Source of the DNA: Bradyrhizobium iriomotense | Lineage (GTDB): Bacteria; Pseudomonadota; Alphaproteobacteria; Rhizobiales; Xanthobacteraceae | Reading direction: 5' to 3' | DNA length: 64,000 nt | Assembly (NCBI RefSeq): GCF_018129405.1 | Contig: NZ_JAFCLP010000010.1 | Location: forward strand, 124,001 to 188,000 | Shown: positions 18,096 through 27,319 of the stretch, piece by piece | Layout of the letters: each line of letters opens with the position of its first letter | Numbering within the stretch: position 1 is the stretch's first letter | The notes under the pieces: generated by a model | What the model saw: the letters and a program-made list of their open reading frames with translations, nothing else | Told to the model about the DNA's origin: nothing | Databases searched by the model: none | Program-made: the position numbers and the translations under genes

Positions 18096-18833
18096 GTGCA
18101 GAAAAGAAACGCAACTGCGGCTGTCATCGGCGCCGGCGATTTCATCGGCGGCGAGATCGCCAAGAAGTTTGCCGCCGAAGGCTTCACGGTCTTCGCCGGC
18201 CGTCGTAACGGCGAAAAGCTGGCTCCGCTCGTCAAGGACATCGAGGCAGCCGGCGGAGAGATTCACGCCCGTTCGCTCGACGCTCGCAAGGAGGACGAGA
18301 TCGTCTCCTTCCTGAACGATGCAGACAAGCATGCGCCGCTGGAAGTCTGCATCTTCAACATCGGCGCGAACGTCAACTTCCCGATTCTGGAAACCACTGA
18401 ACGCGTTTTCCGCAAGGTCTGGGAAATGGCCTGCTATTCCGGCTTCCTGGCCGGCCGTGAGGCGGCCCGGCTCATGCTGCCGCGCGGGGGCGGCAACATC
18501 TTCTTTACCGGGGCGACCGCTTCGCTCCGCGGCGGCAGCGGTTATGCCGCCTTTGCAAGCGCCAAATTCGGTCTTCGCGCCGTCGCGCAAGCAATGGCCC
18601 GCGAGCTTGGCCCGAAGAATATCCACGTCGCGCATCTGATCATCGATTCCGGCGTGGATACCGAATGGGTTCGGCAGCGGCGGCTGGAGGCTCTCGGGCC
18701 AACCGCGCTGGATGATCCGGATGCGTTGATGCCGCCGTCCTCCGTTGCTGCATCCTATTGGCAACTCTACCAGCAGCCGAAAAGCGCATGGACGTTCGAG
18801 CTGGAGATTCGTCCTTTCGGCGAGAAGTGGTGA
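18096..18833 (+). CDS. Atypical short-chain dehydrogenase/reductase, catalytic Tyr replaced by Phe
   Basis: This 245-residue SDR-fold protein is the first gene of the operon. The cofactor loop reads IGAGDFIGGEIA (11-22), a variant of TGxxxGxG. RR at 36-37 suggests NADP(H). In the active-site segment GYAAFASAKFG the YxxxK motif is F153-A-S-A-K157, so the acid/base tyrosine is a phenylalanine; the usual serine 12-13 residues earlier is Ala140/Thr141, and NNAG reads FNIG. It may use other residues, as 2,4-dienoyl-CoA reductases do, or be non-catalytic. The GTG start at 18096 follows GGGAG. The next gene starts 12 bp after its stop. Confidence 0.88.
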   Translation: MQKRNATAAVIGAGDFIGGEIAKKFAAEGFTVFAGRRNGEKLAPLVKDIEAAGGEIHARSLDARKEDEIVSFLNDADKHAPLEVCIFNIGANVNFPILETTERVFRKVWEMACYSGFLAGREAARLMLPRGGGNIFFTGATASLRGGSGYAAFASAKFGLRAVAQAMARELGPKNIHVAHLIIDSGVDTEWVRQRRLEALGPTALDDPDALMPPSSVAASYWQLYQQPKSAWTFELEIRPFGEKW

Positions 18834-18845
18834 GGAGCAAATAGC

Positions 18846-20027
18846 ATGGAGCTGGCGCTTTCTCCAGAGGATGCCGCATTTCGGGACGAAGTGCGCTCCT
18901 TCATCGCGGAAAACTACCCTGCGGAAATGCGCGTCCCGAATCCGGAGACCGACCTAACCAAGGAGCAATCGCTGCTTTGGCATCGCATTCTGCACAAGAA
19001 GGGCTGGATCGCGCCTCTCTGGCCCAAGGAGTACGGCGGGCCCGGCTGGTCGATTACGCGCCGCTTCATCTTCGAACAGGAGACCAGCCGCGCCGGCACG
19101 CTGCCGCCCTTGGCATTCAGCGTCACAATGGTTGGGCCCGTCATCTACACGTTCGGCAATGAGGCCCAGAAGAAGAAGTTTCTTCCGCGTATTCTGTCGG
19201 GCGAGGACTGGTGGTGCCAGGGCTATTCGGAGCCGGGCTCCGGCTCGGACCTGGCAACCGTCCGCACCAAGGCCGTGCGCGACGGCGATCACTATATCGT
19301 CAACGGCCACAAGACCTGGACGACGCTCGCCCAGCATGCGGATTGGATCTTCTGCCTGGTGCGGACCGATCCGAATGCGAAGCCGCAATCCGGCATCTCC
19401 TTCCTGTTGATCGACATGAAGTCGCCGGGCGTCACCGTGCGGCCGATCATCACCATTGACGGAAGCCACGAGGTCAACGACGTTTTTCTGGAGAACGTCC
19501 GTGTCCCGGTCGAAAACCTGATCGGCGAAGAAAACAAGGGTTGGACCTACGCCAAGTTCCTGCTCGGCAACGAACGAACCAGCATGGCCGGCATCGGCCG
19601 GTCAACGCGCTACATCAACAAACTGAAGAAAATCGTAGAGGCCGAGGTTGCGCCCGACGATCCCACGCATCTCGACTTCCAGCGCGAGATCGCCCTCGTC
19701 GAGCTCGACGTACTGGCGCTCGAAGCGACCGAGTTGCGCGTGGTGGCTCAGATGGCGCGCGGCATCGACCCTGGACCCGCCGCATCCCTGTTCAAGATCC
19801 GCGGCACCGAGATCTTTCAGAAGATCACCGAACTGACCCACCGCGCGATCGGCAATTACGGGCTCGCGCTGCGAGAGCAACCGGTCAGCGCCAACCACTT
19901 CATGCCTGGCTCCGAATACGGGCACACCGCGTCGGAAAAGTACCTGAATTCCCGCAAGCTCAGCATCTACGGCGGGTCGAACGAGATTCAGCGCAACATC
20001 ATCGCAAAAGCGGTGCTTGGTCTCTAG
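18846..20027 (+). CDS. Acyl-CoA dehydrogenase (large-subunit-like)
   Basis: This 393-residue FAD enzyme makes a 2,3-double bond in an acyl-CoA and passes electrons to ETF. It shows GYSEPGSGSDLATVRTKA (about 123-140), the FAD/substrate-binding segment, then GHKTWTT and the C-terminal YGGSNEIQRNIIAKAVLGL, the conserved FAD-contacting end. Together with the following gene it resembles paired acyl-CoA dehydrogenases (pimeloyl-CoA PimC/PimD type or actinobacterial FadE pairs), which form heteromers acting on bulky or dicarboxylic CoA esters. Second gene of the operon; 21 bp separate it from its partner. Confidence 0.93.
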   Translation: MELALSPEDAAFRDEVRSFIAENYPAEMRVPNPETDLTKEQSLLWHRILHKKGWIAPLWPKEYGGPGWSITRRFIFEQETSRAGTLPPLAFSVTMVGPVIYTFGNEAQKKKFLPRILSGEDWWCQGYSEPGSGSDLATVRTKAVRDGDHYIVNGHKTWTTLAQHADWIFCLVRTDPNAKPQSGISFLLIDMKSPGVTVRPIITIDGSHEVNDVFLENVRVPVENLIGEENKGWTYAKFLLGNERTSMAGIGRSTRYINKLKKIVEAEVAPDDPTHLDFQREIALVELDVLALEATELRVVAQMARGIDPGPAASLFKIRGTEIFQKITELTHRAIGNYGLALREQPVSANHFMPGSEYGHTASEKYLNSRKLSIYGGSNEIQRNIIAKAVLGL

Positions 20028-20048
20028 TCAGAGTATCGAGAGGGTCGG

Positions 20049-21179
20049 ATGGACATTCAGTTTACGGAAGAGCAGGAACTGCTGCGATCCAGTATCCAGC
20101 GCCTGCTGCGCGATCAGTATGATTTCGAGGCGCGCCGCAAGATCGTCGCTGACGAGCAAGGGTTCAGCCGTAGGCAATGGGAGGCGTTTGCCGAACTCGG
20201 CCTGCTGGCGGCGCCGTTTACGGAGGATGCTGGCGGCCTCGGCGGCGGCCCGCTGTCGACCATGATCATCGCGCATGAATTCGGGCGCCATCTCGTCGTC
20301 GAGCCGTTCGTCGAGACGGTGGTGTTGGCCGGCGGCTTGATCGAACGGCTAGGCGATGCTGCGCAGAAGCAGGGCTTCATCCCCGATATCATCGACGGCA
20401 AGAAGATCTGGACGTTGGCCTGGACGGAGAAGGGAGGCCGGTTCGATCTCGCAGATGTGACGACCACCGCGCGGCGTGAGGGCGAGGACTATCTCCTGAG
20501 CGGCGGAAAGTCGGCAGTGATTGCGGCGCCCTGGGCCGACTACCTTGTCGTTTCCGCGCGCACCTCGGGTAGCCGAAGGGACCCCGGTGGCGTTGGTCTG
20601 TTTGTGGTCGACCGCCGCACGGCCGGTGTCGATCTGCAGAGTTTCAAGACCATCGACGGCCGTCGCGCCGCCGAGATCAGTCTGCGCAATGTCCGCGGGC
20701 AGCTGCTCGGCAAGGAAGGCGAGGGCGTGGCAGCGCTGGAGGCCTGCCGCGACCGCGCCATCGGTGCGCTCTGCGCGGAGGCCGTTGGTGCGATGGGCGA
20801 GCTAAACTCCGCCACATTGGAATACTCCAAGACCCGCAAGCAGTTCGGCACCACCATCGGTTCATTTCAGGTGCTGCAGCATCGGATGGTCGACATGTTC
20901 ATCGCCCATCAGGAGGCGCTCTCCCTGATGCAGCATCTCAATCTCAGCATCAGCGGCGGTGAGTCCGGGCTCTCGCGGCTCGCCTCCGGCGCCAAGACAA
21001 AGATCGGCTATGCGGCCAAGTTCGTCGCCGACCAGGCTGTGCAGCTGCATGGCGGCATGGGCATGACCGACGAACTCAATGTCGGTCACTACTTCAAGCG
21101 CATCTCTTCCATCAACATCCAGTTCGGCGACCCCGCGTTCCACGTCCTGCGCTATGCACGATTTGGCGCGGCCGCCTGA
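20049..21179 (+). CDS. Acyl-CoA dehydrogenase (small-subunit-like)
   Basis: The protein has 376 residues. The N-terminal helical domain starts with [27 protein letters not shown], typical of the pimeloyl-CoA dehydrogenase small-subunit group. [22 protein letters not shown] (about 260-281) is the FAD-binding helix region, and [20 protein letters not shown] the conserved C-terminal block. The GYSEPGSGSD segment of classical members is replaced by [14 protein letters not shown], as expected for the partner subunit of a heteromer in which active sites are shared or one is inactive. Third gene of the operon, 14 bp before the thiolase. Confidence 0.92.
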   Translation: MDIQFTEEQELLRSSIQRLLRDQYDFEARRKIVADEQGFSRRQWEAFAELGLLAAPFTEDAGGLGGGPLSTMIIAHEFGRHLVVEPFVETVVLAGGLIERLGDAAQKQGFIPDIIDGKKIWTLAWTEKGGRFDLADVTTTARREGEDYLLSGGKSAVIAAPWADYLVVSARTSGSRRDPGGVGLFVVDRRTAGVDLQSFKTIDGRRAAEISLRNVRGQLLGKEGEGVAALEACRDRAIGALCAEAVGAMGELNSATLEYSKTRKQFGTTIGSFQVLQHRMVDMFIAHQEALSLMQHLNLSISGGESGLSRLASGAKTKIGYAAKFVADQAVQLHGGMGMTDELNVGHYFKRISSINIQFGDPAFHVLRYARFGAAA

Positions 21180-21193
21180 GAAAAGAGGCAAAT

Positions 21194-22381
21194 ATGACGA
21201 CTGAAGCAGTAATCGTTTCCACCGCCCGTACCGCGGTCGGCAAGGCCTACCGTGGATCCCTCAACAATACGGAGGGGCCGACCATGGCCGGTCACGTCAT
21301 GGCCGAGGCGGTGAAGCGCGCCGGCATCGCTCCCGCAGAGGTCGAAGACGTGGTGATGGGCTGCGCCATGCAGCAAGGCACCATGGTGATGAACGTGGCC
21401 CGCAAGGGGGCGATCCGCGCGGGCATGCCGGTGACTGTCGCCGGGACGACGATTGATCGGCAATGCGCCTCAGGCCTGCAGGCGATCGCCGTGGCGGCAC
21501 GTTCCGTGATGCTTGATGGCGTTGACATCGCGATCGGCGGCGGCATCGAATCGATCAGCCTGGTGCAGAACGAGCACATGAACAAGTTTCACATGGTCGA
21601 CGATGAGTTGATGGCCATGAAGCCGGACATCTACATATCGATGCTTGAGACGGCAGAGACGGTCGCCGAGCGCTACAAGATCGGCCGCGACAAGCAGGAT
21701 GAATACAGCCTCGAGAGCCAGCGCCGCGTCGGAGCTGCGCTGCAGAGCGGCCGGTTCGACGAGGAGATCGTTCCGATCACCACGAAAATGGCGCTCGTCA
21801 ACAAGGAGACCAAGCAGGTCTCTTATGAACAGGTGACCCTCACCAGGGACGAAGGCCCTCGTCCCGATACGACCGCCGAAGGCCTCGCCAAGATCAAGCC
21901 GGTGTTCGAGGGCAAAACCATCAGTGCAGGCAATGCGAGCCAGCTTTCTGACGGTGCATCGGCGTGCGTGATCATGAGCGATAAGATCGCGGCCAAGAAG
22001 GGGCTCAAACCGCTTGGTATCTTCCGTGGCTTCGTTGCCGCGGGCGTCGAGCCGGACGAGATGGGAATTGGCCCGGTCGTGGCGATCCCCCGCCTGCTGA
22101 AGCGTCACAACCTGAAGATCGATGACATCGATCTCTGGGAACTCAACGAGGCTTATGCCGTCCAGGTGATCTATTGCCGCGACAAGCTCGGCATCGACCC
22201 GAACAAGCTCAACGTCAATGGGGGCTCGATTGCGATCGGTCACCCCTATGGCATGACCGGCGCGCGCCTCACGGGCCACCTTCTGATCGAGGGACGGCGT
22301 CGGAAGGCAAAGTATGGCGTCGTGACCATGTGCATCGGCGGCGGCATGGGCGCGGCTGGCCTTTTCGAAATCATCCATTGA
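21194..22381 (+). CDS. Thiolase (acetyl-CoA acyltransferase)
   Basis: This 395-residue thiolase has an intact triad: Cys91 in [11 protein letters not shown], His350 in [13 protein letters not shown] and Cys380 in MCIGGGMGA. The [16 protein letters not shown] stretch precedes the active-site loop. In this operon it would release acetyl-CoA or another acyl group from the 3-ketoacyl-CoA made by upstream enzymes. It differs clearly from the thiolase at 9.5 kb (different active-site contexts), so the two are not recent duplicates. GAGGC precedes the ATG at 21194. Confidence 0.94.
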   Translation: MTTEAVIVSTARTAVGKAYRGSLNNTEGPTMAGHVMAEAVKRAGIAPAEVEDVVMGCAMQQGTMVMNVARKGAIRAGMPVTVAGTTIDRQCASGLQAIAVAARSVMLDGVDIAIGGGIESISLVQNEHMNKFHMVDDELMAMKPDIYISMLETAETVAERYKIGRDKQDEYSLESQRRVGAALQSGRFDEEIVPITTKMALVNKETKQVSYEQVTLTRDEGPRPDTTAEGLAKIKPVFEGKTISAGNASQLSDGASACVIMSDKIAAKKGLKPLGIFRGFVAAGVEPDEMGIGPVVAIPRLLKRHNLKIDDIDLWELNEAYAVQVIYCRDKLGIDPNKLNVNGGSIAIGHPYGMTGARLTGHLLIEGRRRKAKYGVVTMCIGGGMGAAGLFEIIH

Positions 22382-22402
22382 ACGGAACTGCGGGAGATCA
22401 TC

Positions 22403-23416
22403 GTGAAGACAGCGATTACTGAACTGTTCGGTATCCAACATCCGATTATCCAGGGCGGTATGCACTATGTCGGGTTCGCCGAACTCGCAGCCGCAGTGTC
22501 GAACGCCGGCGGCCTTGGCCTCATTACCGGCCTCACGCAGAAGACTCCCGAGCTGCTGGCCAAGGAGATCGCGCGCTGTCGCGACATGACGGACAAGCCG
22601 TTCGGCGTCAATCTCACCTTCCTGCCCAGCTTCACCGCGCCGCCCTATCCGGAGTATATCGCGGCGATCAAGGAGGGGGGCGTTAAGGCGGTCGAGACCG
22701 CCGGCCGTAGCCCCGAAGAGTACATGCCGGCGCTGAAGGCTGCCGGCATCAAGGTGATCCATAAATGCACCTCGGTGCGGCATTCGCTGAAGGCCGAGAA
22801 GATCGGCTGCGACGCGGTCAGTGTCGATGGCTTCGAGTGCGGCGGTCATCCCGGCGAGGACGACATTCCCAATATGATCCTGCTGCCTCGTGCGGCCGAC
22901 GAGCTCAAGATCCCATTCGTCGCGTCGGGCGGCATGGCGGATGCGCGCAGCCTCGTCGCGGCTCTCTCCATGGGGGCGGCGGGCATGAACATGGGCACCC
23001 GCTTCGTCGCCACCAAGGAGGCGCCGGTACATGACAACGTGAAGCAAGCACTGGTCAAGGCGACCGAGCTCGACACCGCTCTCGTCATGCGCGCGCTCCG
23101 CAACACCGAGCGCGTGTTGAAGAACAAGGGTGTCAGCGAGCTGATCGAGATCGAGCGCGAGAAGGGCGCGAGCCTGAAGATCGAGGATATTCTCGACCAG
23201 GTTGCCGGCGTCTATCCAAAGGTGATGTTGGAAGGCGACATGGATGCCGGGGCCTGGAGCTGCGGAATGGTGGTAGGGCTGATCAACGATATTCCCACCG
23301 TCAAGGAATTGATCGATCGCATCATGGATGGCGCCGAACGCATCATCCGGCAGCGGCTGACGGGCTTCCTCGACGGTGTGAGCGCGGGTTCCGTCCCGGC
23401 ACGCGCGATCGCCTGA
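22403..23416 (+). CDS. Nitronate-monooxygenase/2-nitropropane-dioxygenase-fold flavoprotein
   Basis: This 337-residue FMN-dependent TIM barrel begins with GTG at 22403. ITELFGIQHPIIQGGMHYVG is the family start; GFECGGHPGEDD (about 145-156) and ASGGMADARSLVAALSMGAAGMNMGTRF (about 174-201) are FMN-phosphate-binding segments. Database entries for this group usually read nitronate monooxygenase. In acyl-CoA operons, however, some relatives are CoA-ester reductases (IpdC in steroid-ring catabolism), and the neighbours here fit that better than nitronate detoxification. It is the last gene of the operon, directly upstream of a strong terminator. Confidence 0.88.
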   Translation: MKTAITELFGIQHPIIQGGMHYVGFAELAAAVSNAGGLGLITGLTQKTPELLAKEIARCRDMTDKPFGVNLTFLPSFTAPPYPEYIAAIKEGGVKAVETAGRSPEEYMPALKAAGIKVIHKCTSVRHSLKAEKIGCDAVSVDGFECGGHPGEDDIPNMILLPRAADELKIPFVASGGMADARSLVAALSMGAAGMNMGTRFVATKEAPVHDNVKQALVKATELDTALVMRALRNTERVLKNKGVSELIEIEREKGASLKIEDILDQVAGVYPKVMLEGDMDAGAWSCGMVVGLINDIPTVKELIDRIMDGAERIIRQRLTGFLDGVSAGSVPARAIA

Positions 23417-23449
23417 CGCTTCTGAGGAAGTAAAGGGCTAGAGTAGATG

Positions 23450-23481
23450 GACAGGACGCTCAATATCGTGAGCGTCCTGTC
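23450..23481 (+). terminator. Strong Rho-independent terminator closing the acyl-CoA operon
   Basis: A perfect 13-bp stem (GACAGGACGCTCA / TGAGCGTCCTGTC) with a 6-nt loop is followed by ACCTTTTAT. It lies 34 bp after the stop of the flavoprotein gene. Confidence 0.88.
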
Positions 23482-23596
23482 ACCTTTTATCTTATTCCAT
23501 GTTCTTCCGTCACGCCGATCGTTGAAAGACGCGCAAGCCTGAGAGACAAACTCGGATGCGCTGGGCACTTGACCCTAGAGGTGACGGACGCGGGGT

Positions 23597-23893
23597 TTAC
23601 CCCCGAGCCGCTAAATGACGCATCGGATAGTGCTCGTAGTGGCCGGCGCCGTTCTTCACGATGGGATCCTGTGAGGTAATTGCTTCAATGTTCTCATCGT
23701 CGGCGATCTGGTAGAGCGAGACGCCGTAACCGCCACTCGGATCCATGACGGGGCCGTGCGCGACTACTATTCCTTTGGCGAGCAGATCGTCCAGGAACGC
23801 TCCATGCTGCTTCATCCACTTTGCTTCGTCGGGCGTCATCGTCGTTATGAAGTCGGCCCGCGGCGGAATGAACTTGCAGAGGTAAGCCTTCAT
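23597..23893 (-). CDS. YCII-family protein
   Basis: This is a 98-residue ferredoxin-like-fold protein of the YciI family. It starts MKAYLCKFIPPRADF and contains HGAFLDDLLAKGIVVAHGPVMD, with the conserved His and Asp that form the putative active site. SGGYGVSLYQIADDENIEAI and the HYEHYPMRH end complete the family pattern. Relatives include muconolactone-isomerase-like and dehydrochlorinase-like enzymes, but most have no known reaction. It is monocistronic; a GCGACT-N11-AGTCGC dyad lies 82 bp upstream. Confidence 0.88.
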   Translation of the reverse strand: MKAYLCKFIPPRADFITTMTPDEAKWMKQHGAFLDDLLAKGIVVAHGPVMDPSGGYGVSLYQIADDENIEAITSQDPIVKNGAGHYEHYPMRHLAARG

Positions 23894-23974
23894 GTCTGGA
23901 CTCCAAGCTTAGAGGCAGTGGTGACACGCCCATCGATCTGCCGACCGTTGCCCGTATCGGGGCTTGGTCGTGTC

Positions 23975-23997
23975 GCGACTATCAAATTATAAGTCGC
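23975..23997. promoter_or_regulatory. Inverted repeat upstream of the YCII gene
   Basis: Six-bp arms GCGACT and AGTCGC are separated by 11 AT-rich nt. The spacing and the ACT...AGT inner edge match the operators at 34144 and 51081, though the outer bases differ. An AT-rich stretch follows at 23996-24012. Confidence 0.4.
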
Positions 23998-24148
23998 TAT
24001 ATAAGATATATAAACCTCGGATTTGAGGAGACGATCAGATTTTCAGGGTCGGTTTCGCATGCCGGAACTGACCTGGAGCGCCCGTTTGCGCTGTTATGCA
24101 TCGCCGATGACGCACCGCGAAGGCCTCGTAATCTTGACGCGGTTTCGC

Positions 24149-25051
24149 CTAACCTCCTGTCATATAAAAGCCCGCATGGCGCAGAACGAAATCGTAAACG
24201 CTAAGCGGTGGCTTGCCGGTGATCTTCTCGACATCCGATGTCAACCTGTCGTATCGATTCTGCTGTTTGAGAAGAGCCATTGTCGCGAGATGGGAGAGCA
24301 CATGGGTAGGCAATCTTCCGCTATCCTCCAACTGCTTTCGCCAAGGTTCCCAGGGAACGTTGACATAAGTGATCGGACTCCCGAGCGCCTTCGAGAACTC
24401 TTCGGCAACTCCGTTCATGTCCTGTGACCGGGGTCCCGTCAGTTCATAAACCTTGCCGATATGCGGGCCAGGGTCTTCGAGGATGGTTGCGATCACGCGC
24501 GCAACATCTTCACTCGCGATCGGCGAGGTCTTCCCGTTTCCGAACGGCAAACGAATTTGTCCATGGTCGCGGATGGAGCTCGCGGATAGTCGAAGGAAAA
24601 AGGTGTCCAAGAATGCCGTGGGGCGGACATGTACGACGGGTAGTCCGGACCAATTCAGCGCCTGTTCTGCGAGCCAGTGCAGCTTTTGCTGCGGGCTGTC
24701 GGTCGTCGAATTAATGCTCATCTGCGATACGGTCATCTGAGAGATGTTCACGAATGCGCTCACCTTGTGGTGTTTCGCGACGGCCGCAGCGTTGACGGTC
24801 GCCTCCAGATATGAAGGTGAAACGGCCATACCGAAGTAGACCCGCTCGCAACCTTCCATCGCTCGATGCATCGCATGCAGGTCGAGAAGATCGCCAACGA
24901 CGATCTCAACCCCTAAGTTCGCCAGCTTGGCCGATCGAGCGTCCTCGCTGCGGACGAGGGCTCGTACCTTCGAGCCCCGTTCGACCAGCAGCTTGCATGC
25001 AACATGGCCAATGGTTCCGGCGGCGCCGGTGATCAAGATGGGGGACTGCAT
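24149..25051 (-). CDS. NmrA-like NAD(P)-binding protein (atypical SDR)
   Basis: This 300-residue protein uses the ATG at 25051 behind GAGGAG; the upstream ATG at 25120 has no ribosome site. The N-terminal Rossmann motif ITGAAGTIGHVACKLL (7-22) is followed by VRALVRS, the usual NADP-type second strand of the NmrA/azoreductase-like family. ELTGPRSQDMNGVAEEFSKALG near residue 200 is the family's C-terminal signature. Members are NAD(P)-sensing regulators, quinone or azo reductases, or isomerases. A clear paralog lies at 38.0-39.0 kb, sharing QQKLHW/QQRAHW and ALNWSGLPVV stretches. It is divergent from the FAH-family gene. Confidence 0.87.
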   Translation of the reverse strand: MQSPILITGAAGTIGHVACKLLVERGSKVRALVRSEDARSAKLANLGVEIVVGDLLDLHAMHRAMEGCERVYFGMAVSPSYLEATVNAAAVAKHHKVSAFVNISQMTVSQMSINSTTDSPQQKLHWLAEQALNWSGLPVVHVRPTAFLDTFFLRLSASSIRDHGQIRLPFGNGKTSPIASEDVARVIATILEDPGPHIGKVYELTGPRSQDMNGVAEEFSKALGSPITYVNVPWEPWRKQLEDSGRLPTHVLSHLATMALLKQQNRYDRLTSDVEKITGKPPLSVYDFVLRHAGFYMTGG

Positions 25052-25430
25052 GTTTACTCCTCGCGAGGGACGTGCCGTGGCGGGCATCGGCAGCGAGCCA
25101 ATTAGGGGCATATCAGACAAAATCTATACCTTGGGCACGCAGGGTAGGCAACGACCTGTCCAATGCTCCCAGCGGAGCTCCGTCGCGCTCAAAAGCTCGA
25201 TCTGCCACGACCAGCCACAGCGACCGCGCAGTATTGGCCGACGCTCCTGCACCCCTGAACCGACGCTGCCGGTGGCTTGGTTCTCGCGTCGCTCCGTTCA
25301 TCGTGATGCGGGGGCAAGCATGGCGATGGTCGGCCACAAGCCGCTGATCCACCTGTGGTGTGACTTGCAAAATAAAAGTTATTGGATATGCTCCGGCCAA
25401 CAAGGAAAACTCAAATCAGGGGAGGGGCCG
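25052..25430. other. Divergent promoter region, NmrA-like and FAH genes
   Basis: No supported gene lies in these 379 bp; plus-strand open frames here lead into the FAH gene but lack conservation. A promoter candidate for the plus strand is at 25365-25392, and GGGGAGGGG precedes the TTG start at 25431. Confidence 0.5.
25365..25392 (+). promoter_or_regulatory. Candidate promoter for the FAH-family gene
   Basis: TTGCAA (25365-25370) and TATGCT (25387-25392) are separated by 16 AT-rich nt, in an otherwise GC-rich region, 38 bp before the TTG start. Confidence 0.4.
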
Positions 25431-26429
25431 TTGAAGTTGGCCACTTATCGATCGAATGGTCGAAGCAAGGTCGCGCTGGTTCATGCCGGGGACACACGTT
25501 TGTTCGATCTGGCATCCGCGTCCGAGCGAGCCGGCAAGCCAAATCCGGCCTTCAACTCGATGCTCGATCTCATCGACGACTGCGAGGCTTCACTGGATGC
25601 AGCGTCGGCTCTGCTCAGTCGATATGGGCAGGATCAGGATCTGTCGTCCGATGTCGACGCATCAGAGCTTCTTGCTCCCCTGCCGGAGCCGCGTCAAATG
25701 CGCGACGGCATGTCCTTTCCGGTGCATATCGTTCAAGCTCCGATCGGGCACCTCAAATTCCAGGCGCGAAAGGCCGGCGACACCGTTGAGCTCACCCGCC
25801 TCCAGGCGGCGCCTCTGCCTGAATTGCCGGAAGTCTATCGCAAGCAACCGATCTACTACATCACGAACCGCTTCAGCGTCGGAGGCCCCAACACCACCGT
25901 GAGATGGCCCCGCTATAGCCAAGTGATGGACTACGAGTTGGAGTTCGGCATCGTCACCAAGAACAGGGGCGCGAATATCTCCGCAACGAAGGCGCGCGAT
26001 CACATATTCGGGTTCACGATCTTCAATGATTTTTCCGCGCGCGATGCGCAGCGGCTGGAGATGGAAGGAAGACTTGGGCCTGCCAAAGGCAAGAGCTTCG
26101 ACGGCGGCAACGTGCTCGGGCCCTGGATTGTGACGCCGGATGAAATAGGCGATCCCTACAAGCTCACCATGGAAGCGCGCGTCAATGGCGAGACCCGTTC
26201 GCGAGGCACGAGCGAAGGCATGCTGTTCTCGTTCGAAGAAATCATCGCGCACGTGACACGGGACGAGACGTTGATGCCGGGTGAGTTCATCGGCTCGGGT
26301 ACTGTCGGCAATGGCTGTGGTCTCGAGCTCGGGTGGTACCTCGAGCATTCGGATACGATCGAGCTCGAAGTCGAGAAGATCGGAGTTTTGAGAAATAAAA
26401 TCGTACGTCAGGATCTGCCGGCAAGTTGA
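25431..26429 (+). CDS. Fumarylacetoacetate hydrolase (FAH) family protein
   Basis: This 332-residue protein starts at TTG 25431, giving MKLATYRSNGRSKVALVHAG, the family's usual N-terminus, 6 nt after GGGGAGGGG. Metal-binding acidic residues sit in YELEFGIVTKN (about 164-174) and in FTIFNDFSARDAQ (about 193-205), followed by the GPWIVTPDE signature. FAH enzymes hydrolyse or decarboxylate 3-oxo acids from aromatic ring cleavage (fumarylpyruvate, acylpyruvates, oxalocrotonate). Such a step fits an aromatic pathway in this region. A crotonase and a CoA-transferase follow on the same strand. Confidence 0.9.
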   Translation: MKLATYRSNGRSKVALVHAGDTRLFDLASASERAGKPNPAFNSMLDLIDDCEASLDAASALLSRYGQDQDLSSDVDASELLAPLPEPRQMRDGMSFPVHIVQAPIGHLKFQARKAGDTVELTRLQAAPLPELPEVYRKQPIYYITNRFSVGGPNTTVRWPRYSQVMDYELEFGIVTKNRGANISATKARDHIFGFTIFNDFSARDAQRLEMEGRLGPAKGKSFDGGNVLGPWIVTPDEIGDPYKLTMEARVNGETRSRGTSEGMLFSFEEIIAHVTRDETLMPGEFIGSGTVGNGCGLELGWYLEHSDTIELEVEKIGVLRNKIVRQDLPAS

Positions 26430-26520
26430 GGCTTGCACAATGCAAGTCGTGATGTGACTATCCTTTGCACGAAGAATAGAGAGCCGTTTCGGAGCGGCGT
26501 CGAGGACCAGGGAGGCGGCT

Positions 26521-27318
26521 TTGTCTGAAGAGGCATTGGTGACGCGCGACGAGCGCGGAAATATCTCGGTATTGACCATGGTCTACCGGCCGTACAATTT
26601 GCTCGGCCCCAAGTTCCTCAGTGCGATCGTTCAGCAGGTCGAAGCGGCTCAGAAGGCCGGAAGCCGTGCGATCGTCATCCGCAGCGGGTTGCGCCATTTC
26701 TCTGCCGGAGCGGATCTGGATATTTTCGAGACGCAGGTCGTGGCCGACGATCCCGAACGGAGCGGCGCGAATATGCGGCGAACGAACGTCGAATTCCTGC
26801 GCTTCATGGAGCTGTTGCCGATTCCGCTCATTGCGAGCATCCACGGCGTCTGCCTAGGCGGCGGGCTCGAGCTTGCGCTTTCCTGTGACTACATCATCGC
26901 GGCTAGTTCGGCAAAGATCGGCTCGGTCGAGGCGACGCTGGGGCTGCATCCGTTGCTGGGTGGGATCCAGCGTCAGGTGCAGCGGATCGGCGCACAGCGT
27001 GCCAAGGAAATGTCGATGCTGGCGCGCCGCTACGACGCTCCGACTCTGGAGAAATGGGGGCTGATCAATCTGACGGTGCCGGAGGAATCCCTGGAGACTG
27101 CGACGATGGCGATCGCGGAGGAGTTCGCGCAGGGACCCACGGTCGCGCATGCCGCCACCAAGGAGCTCGCCTATATCGCGGTCAATGAGGGCGTTGCGGC
27201 CGCCGACGAAGCCATGGCGAGAGTGCAGGCGCCGATATGGGCCTCCGAGGATCTGAAGACCGGTCTTGCGTCCTATCGCAAGAACGGTCCCGGTCTCGCA
27301 AAGTTCGCGGGGCGCTGA
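26521..27318 (+). CDS. Enoyl-CoA hydratase/isomerase family protein
   Basis: This 265-residue crotonase begins at TTG 26521, 7 nt after GGAGG. RHFSAGADLDIFE (about 57-69) and GVCLGGGLELALSCDYIIAA (about 109-128) supply the oxyanion hole. KIGSVEATLGLHPLLGGIQRQVQRIG supplies the second acidic position. The reaction is hydration, isomerisation or another chemistry of an enoyl-CoA. The CoA-transferase gene begins 1 nt after its stop, so the two products likely act on the same CoA ester. Confidence 0.9.
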   Translation: MSEEALVTRDERGNISVLTMVYRPYNLLGPKFLSAIVQQVEAAQKAGSRAIVIRSGLRHFSAGADLDIFETQVVADDPERSGANMRRTNVEFLRFMELLPIPLIASIHGVCLGGGLELALSCDYIIAASSAKIGSVEATLGLHPLLGGIQRQVQRIGAQRAKEMSMLARRYDAPTLEKWGLINLTVPEESLETATMAIAEEFAQGPTVAHAATKELAYIAVNEGVAAADEAMARVQAPIWASEDLKTGLASYRKNGPGLAKFAGR

Positions 27319-27319
27319 C

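Noticed and set aside
21470-23047. 525-codon open frame on the minus strand across the thiolase and flavoprotein genes
   Set aside because: It is antisense to two unmistakable genes and is His/Arg/Asp-rich in the way typical of such shadows.
18060-23481. Classical fatty-acid beta-oxidation operon
   Set aside because: Paired dehydrogenases, an atypical SDR and an NMO-fold protein instead of hydratase/dehydrogenase suggest a different CoA ester; no FadB is in this operon.
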